A stretch of 15,340 bases of DNA, taken from Streptosporangiaceae bacterium (GTDB taxonomy: Bacteria > Actinomycetota > Actinomycetes > Streptosporangiales > Streptosporangiaceae). Positions 12,954-15,340 of the stretch are shown here, piece by piece. The position numbers and the translations under genes are program-made. How positions within the stretch are numbered: position 1 is the stretch's first letter; every line of letters starts with the position of its first letter. The notes beneath the pieces are model-generated. The model was not told the origin of the DNA and ran no database searches. It was given only the letters and a program-made list of their open reading frames with translations. The DNA lies in NCBI GenBank assembly GCA_030041195.1, contig JASHOI010000506.1, forward strand, positions 1 to 15,340. Direction: 5' to 3'.

Positions 12954-14824
12954 GGCTCACCGTCGGGCAGGCGCTGGTCAGGTTCCTCATCGCGCAGCAC
13001 AGCGAGCGCGACGGCGTCCGGCGGCGGTTCTTCGCCGGCTGCTGGGGCATCTTCGGGCACGGCAACGTGGCCGGCCTGGGCGAGGCGCTGCTGGAGGCCA
13101 GCGGGGAGCTGCGCTACTACCAGGGCCGCAACGAGCAGGCGATGGTGCACGCCGCGGTGGGCTATGCGCGGATGAAGGACCGGCTGCAGGCGTTCGCCTG
13201 CACGTCGTCGATCGGGCCCGGTGCCACGAACATGGTCACCGGCGCGGCGCTGGCCACGGTGAACCGGATCCCGGTGCTGTTGCTGCCCGGCGACGTGTTC
13301 GCCACCAGGGTGGCCGGGCCGCTGCTGCAGGAACTCGAGGATCCGCGCACCCTGGACGTGTCGGTGAACGACTGCCTGCGCCCGGTGTCGCGGTACTTCG
13401 ACCGGATCTGGCGTCCCGAGCAGCTTCCCGCCGCCCTGCTGCAGGCCATGCGGGTGCTGACCGACCCGGCCGAGACCGGGGCGGTCACGATCGCGCTGCC
13501 CCAGGACACCGCCGCCGAGGCGCACGACTGGCCGGAGGAGCTGTTCGCCGGCCGGGTCTGGCGGATCGGCCGGCCGCGCCCGGAGCCGCAGGCGCTGGCC
13601 GAGGCGGCACACGTGATCCGCCGGTCGCGGCGACCGCTGCTGGTGGCCGGCGGCGGCGTGCACTACAGCGACGCCACCGGGGCGCTGCGCGCGTTCGCCG
13701 AGCAGACCGGCATCCCGGTTGCCGAGACCCAGGCCGGCAAGGGCGCGCTGCCCTGCGACCACCCGGCGGCGCTCGGCGGGATCGGCGCCACCGGGACCGC
13801 GGCGGCCAACGCCACCGCGCGCGAGGCGGACCTCGTCATCGGTGCCGGCACCCGGTGGACCGACTTCACCACGGCGTCCAACAGCCTGTTCCCGCCCGGC
13901 GCCGGCTACATCAGCGTGAACGTGGCCGGGTTCGACGCGGCGAAACGTTCCGGCCACTCGGTCATATCCGACGCGCGGGCGGCATTTGAGGACCTCGCCG
14001 CCGCATTGCCGGGATGGGAGGTGGATCCGGCGTACCGCGGGCAGGTGCGCGAGCGCGCCGCGGCCTGGGACGCGGTCGTTGAGCGGGCCTACCACCTCGG
14101 CCACGGGCCGCTGCCCGCGCAGTCTGAGGTGATCGGGGCGGTCAACGACGCCAGCGGGCCGCGCGACGTCGTCGTCTGCGCGGCCGGCAGCATGCCCGGT
14201 GACCTGCACAAGCTGTGGCGGACCCGGGATCCCAAGGGCTACCACGTGGAGTACGGCTACTCCTGCATGGGCTACGAGATCGCCGGCGGGCTGGGCGTGA
14301 AGATGGCCGCGCCCGACCGCGAGGTGTACGTCATGGTCGGCGACGGGTCGTATCTCATGCTCAGCTCCGAGCTGGTCACCGCGGTGCAGGAGGGCATCAA
14401 GCTCATCGTGGTCCTGGTGCAGAACCACGGGTTCGGTTCCATCGGCGCGCTGTCCCGGTCGGTCGGGGCCCAGGGGTTCGGCACCAGATACCGCTACCGG
14501 GACCCGCGCTCGGGCCGGCTCGACGGGGAGTTCCTGCCGGTGGACCTGGCGGCCAACGCGGCCAGCCTCGGCGCCAGCGTGCTGCGCGCCGGTTCGATCC
14601 CGGAGCTCAGCGCCGCCCTGGCGGCCGCGCGGGAGGCCGACCGCACTACGGTCATTCACGTGGAAACCGACCCTTCGGTGCCGGCCCCGGACTCGGGGGC
14701 GTGGTGGGACGTGCCGGTGGCCGAGGTCTCGGCCCTCGACTCGGCCCGCGACGCCAGGGCGAGGTACGAGGTCGCCGTGCGCTCGCAGCACCCGCCGCTC
14801 CGCCCCGCGCCACCCGTTGACTGA
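12950..14824 (+). CDS. iolD: 3D-(3,5/4)-trihydroxycyclohexane-1,2-dione hydrolase (624 aa)
   Basis: IolD is a thiamine-diphosphate enzyme that hydrolytically opens the dehydrated inosose ring to 5-deoxy-glucuronate, which IolB then takes. YYQGRNEQAMVHAAVGYARM (56-75) contains the cofactor-activating glutamate (E62). The N-terminal PYR domain is followed by a central domain (about 210-355; RRPLLVAGGGVHYS at 227-240). The C-terminal PP domain has the ThDP/Mg motif V-G464-D-G-S-Y through Q-N492-H-G-F-G-S-I-G. Length is typical for IolD and no key residue is missing. The GTG start at 12950 sits inside the iolB stop and has GAGGAG about five nt upstream. IolD is one of the most diagnostic enzymes of inositol degradation, so its presence anchors the interpretation of the locus. 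Confidence 0.95.
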   Translation: MRLTVGQALVRFLIAQHSERDGVRRRFFAGCWGIFGHGNVAGLGEALLEASGELRYYQGRNEQAMVHAAVGYARMKDRLQAFACTSSIGPGATNMVTGAALATVNRIPVLLLPGDVFATRVAGPLLQELEDPRTLDVSVNDCLRPVSRYFDRIWRPEQLPAALLQAMRVLTDPAETGAVTIALPQDTAAEAHDWPEELFAGRVWRIGRPRPEPQALAEAAHVIRRSRRPLLVAGGGVHYSDATGALRAFAEQTGIPVAETQAGKGALPCDHPAALGGIGATGTAAANATAREADLVIGAGTRWTDFTTASNSLFPPGAGYISVNVAGFDAAKRSGHSVISDARAAFEDLAAALPGWEVDPAYRGQVRERAAAWDAVVERAYHLGHGPLPAQSEVIGAVNDASGPRDVVVCAAGSMPGDLHKLWRTRDPKGYHVEYGYSCMGYEIAGGLGVKMAAPDREVYVMVGDGSYLMLSSELVTAVQEGIKLIVVLVQNHGFGSIGALSRSVGAQGFGTRYRYRDPRSGRLDGEFLPVDLAANAASLGASVLRAGSIPELSAALAAAREADRTTVIHVETDPSVPAPDSGAWWDVPVAEVSALDSARDARARYEVAVRSQHPPLRPAPPVD

Positions 14825-15340
14825 GCCGCAGCGCACCACCTTCACCCGGGTGGCCTTTGCCTCGGCCCTGGTCGCGCTCGCGCTGATCGGCGCGATCGAC
14901 GCGGGGTACGGGCCGCTGCTGCGGCCGATCACGCACCGGTTCGGCGTGTCGCTCCCGGTCGCCGGAACGCTGATCAGCATCAACTTCGCCGGGGCGCTGA
15001 CCGGCGTGCTATGCGCGCTGGCCGGCTTCCGGAACGCGCCGCGCCGCCCCATCGCGACGTTCGCGCTCGGGATGCTCGGCCTGGGCTGCCTGGCGATCGC
15101 CGTGGCCCGGGCGTGGCCGGCGCTGACCGTCGGCGTGTTCCTGACCGGCGCCGGGTACGGGGCGACGGACTTCAGCATCAACCAGCTCGGGTCCATGACC
15201 AGCGCCCGTGGCCGGGCGGCGCGGCTGACGCTGCTCAACGCGGCGTTCGGCGCCGGGGCCGTGCTCGGGCCGGTGGCCGTCGGCGCTTTCGGCGTGCGGG
15301 TCCTGAGCCTGGGCTTCGCGGTGGCGGCGGCGGGCGCCTG
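14817..15340 (+). CDS. MFS transporter, N-terminal part (3' partial)
   Basis: The open frame runs to the window end (174 codons visible). It shows hydrophobic segments at about residues 12-31 (with D28), 46-70, 79-97, 101-122 and 139-160. A basic loop, FRNAPRRP, lies after segment 2 where MFS proteins carry their cytoplasmic motif A. GAGYGATDFSINQLGS (111-126) follows segment 4. I suggest TTG 14817, overlapping the iolD stop by 8 bp, although there is no clear ribosome binding site; GTG 14850 is an alternative. It lies directly behind iolD, so it is probably the third gene of that unit. It could be the inositol/polyol importer (IolT-like role) or an exporter. The transporter call is fairly firm; the substrate cannot be stated. 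Confidence 0.75.
   Translation, partial: MTEPQRTTFTRVAFASALVALALIGAIDAGYGPLLRPITHRFGVSLPVAGTLISINFAGALTGVLCALAGFRNAPRRPIATFALGMLGLGCLAIAVARAWPALTVGVFLTGAGYGATDFSINQLGSMTSARGRAARLTLLNAAFGAGAVLGPVAVGAFGVRVLSLGFAVAAAGA

Noticed and set aside
12800..15238. 812-codon open frame on the minus strand opposite iolD and the MFS gene
   Set aside because: It is low-complexity antisense of unmistakable IolD and has no recognisable domain.
1..15340. CRISPR arrays, tRNA or rRNA genes, insertion sequences, prophage or attachment sites
   Set aside because: I saw no regularly spaced repeats, cloverleaf-like segments, transposase motifs or flanking terminal repeats; base composition is even except at the promoter regions.

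Overview
The window is high-GC throughout, with GTG/TTG starts, stop/start overlaps and long GC-rich hairpins. This fits a filamentous or soil actinomycete (Actinomycetota); the sequence alone does not give a genus. Apart from one cell-wall gene at the left edge, the whole window reads as one inositol-type catabolic locus.

Layout. (1) 3-884 (+): the 3' part of a secreted-looking LysM protein with a lysozyme-like C-terminal domain, ending in a hairpin region (912-993) shared with the convergent gene on its right. (2) 6141-972 (-): a tightly coupled five-gene operon, in transcription order a TIM-barrel isomerase/epimerase, a Gfo/Idh/MocA dehydrogenase, an IolE-like TIM-barrel protein, and two more Gfo/Idh/MocA dehydrogenases. 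Four of the five joints are stop/start overlaps or nearly so. (3) 6142-6349: divergent promoter region. (4) 6350-10834 (+): an APC-superfamily permease, a metallophosphoesterase, iolC (5-dehydro-2-deoxygluconokinase) and a Cgl0158-family (beta/alpha)8-barrel protein that probably acts as the aldolase. (5) 11633-10821 (-): a GntR/UTRA (HutC-type) regulator whose 3' end overlaps the barrel gene by 14 bp. (6) 11634-11993: a 360-bp regulatory region. (7) 11994 to the window end (+): iolB, iolD and the 5' part of an MFS transporter.

How it works together. Known myo-inositol degradation runs: dehydrogenase (IolG) to 2-keto-inositol; dehydratase (IolE); ring hydrolase (IolD); isomerase (IolB); kinase (IolC); aldolase (IolJ-type) to DHAP plus malonic semialdehyde; then IolA. 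IolB, IolC and IolD are clearly present, an IolE-like protein and three IolG-like dehydrogenases are present, and the barrel protein fits the aldolase slot. No IolA is visible. The surplus dehydrogenases, the extra isomerase/epimerase, the phosphoesterase and the APC permease suggest that the real substrate is more than plain myo-inositol: a stereoisomer, or a methylated, amino, phosphorylated or glycosylated inositol. That is inference.

Regulation. A palindromic decamer TGTYNNRACA occurs in all three intergenic regions (6221-6230, 11701-11710, 11879-11888), and I found it nowhere else in a by-eye read. It resembles the operator I recall for the Corynebacterium glutamicum GntR-type repressor IolR, so the local GntR protein probably controls all the units and itself.
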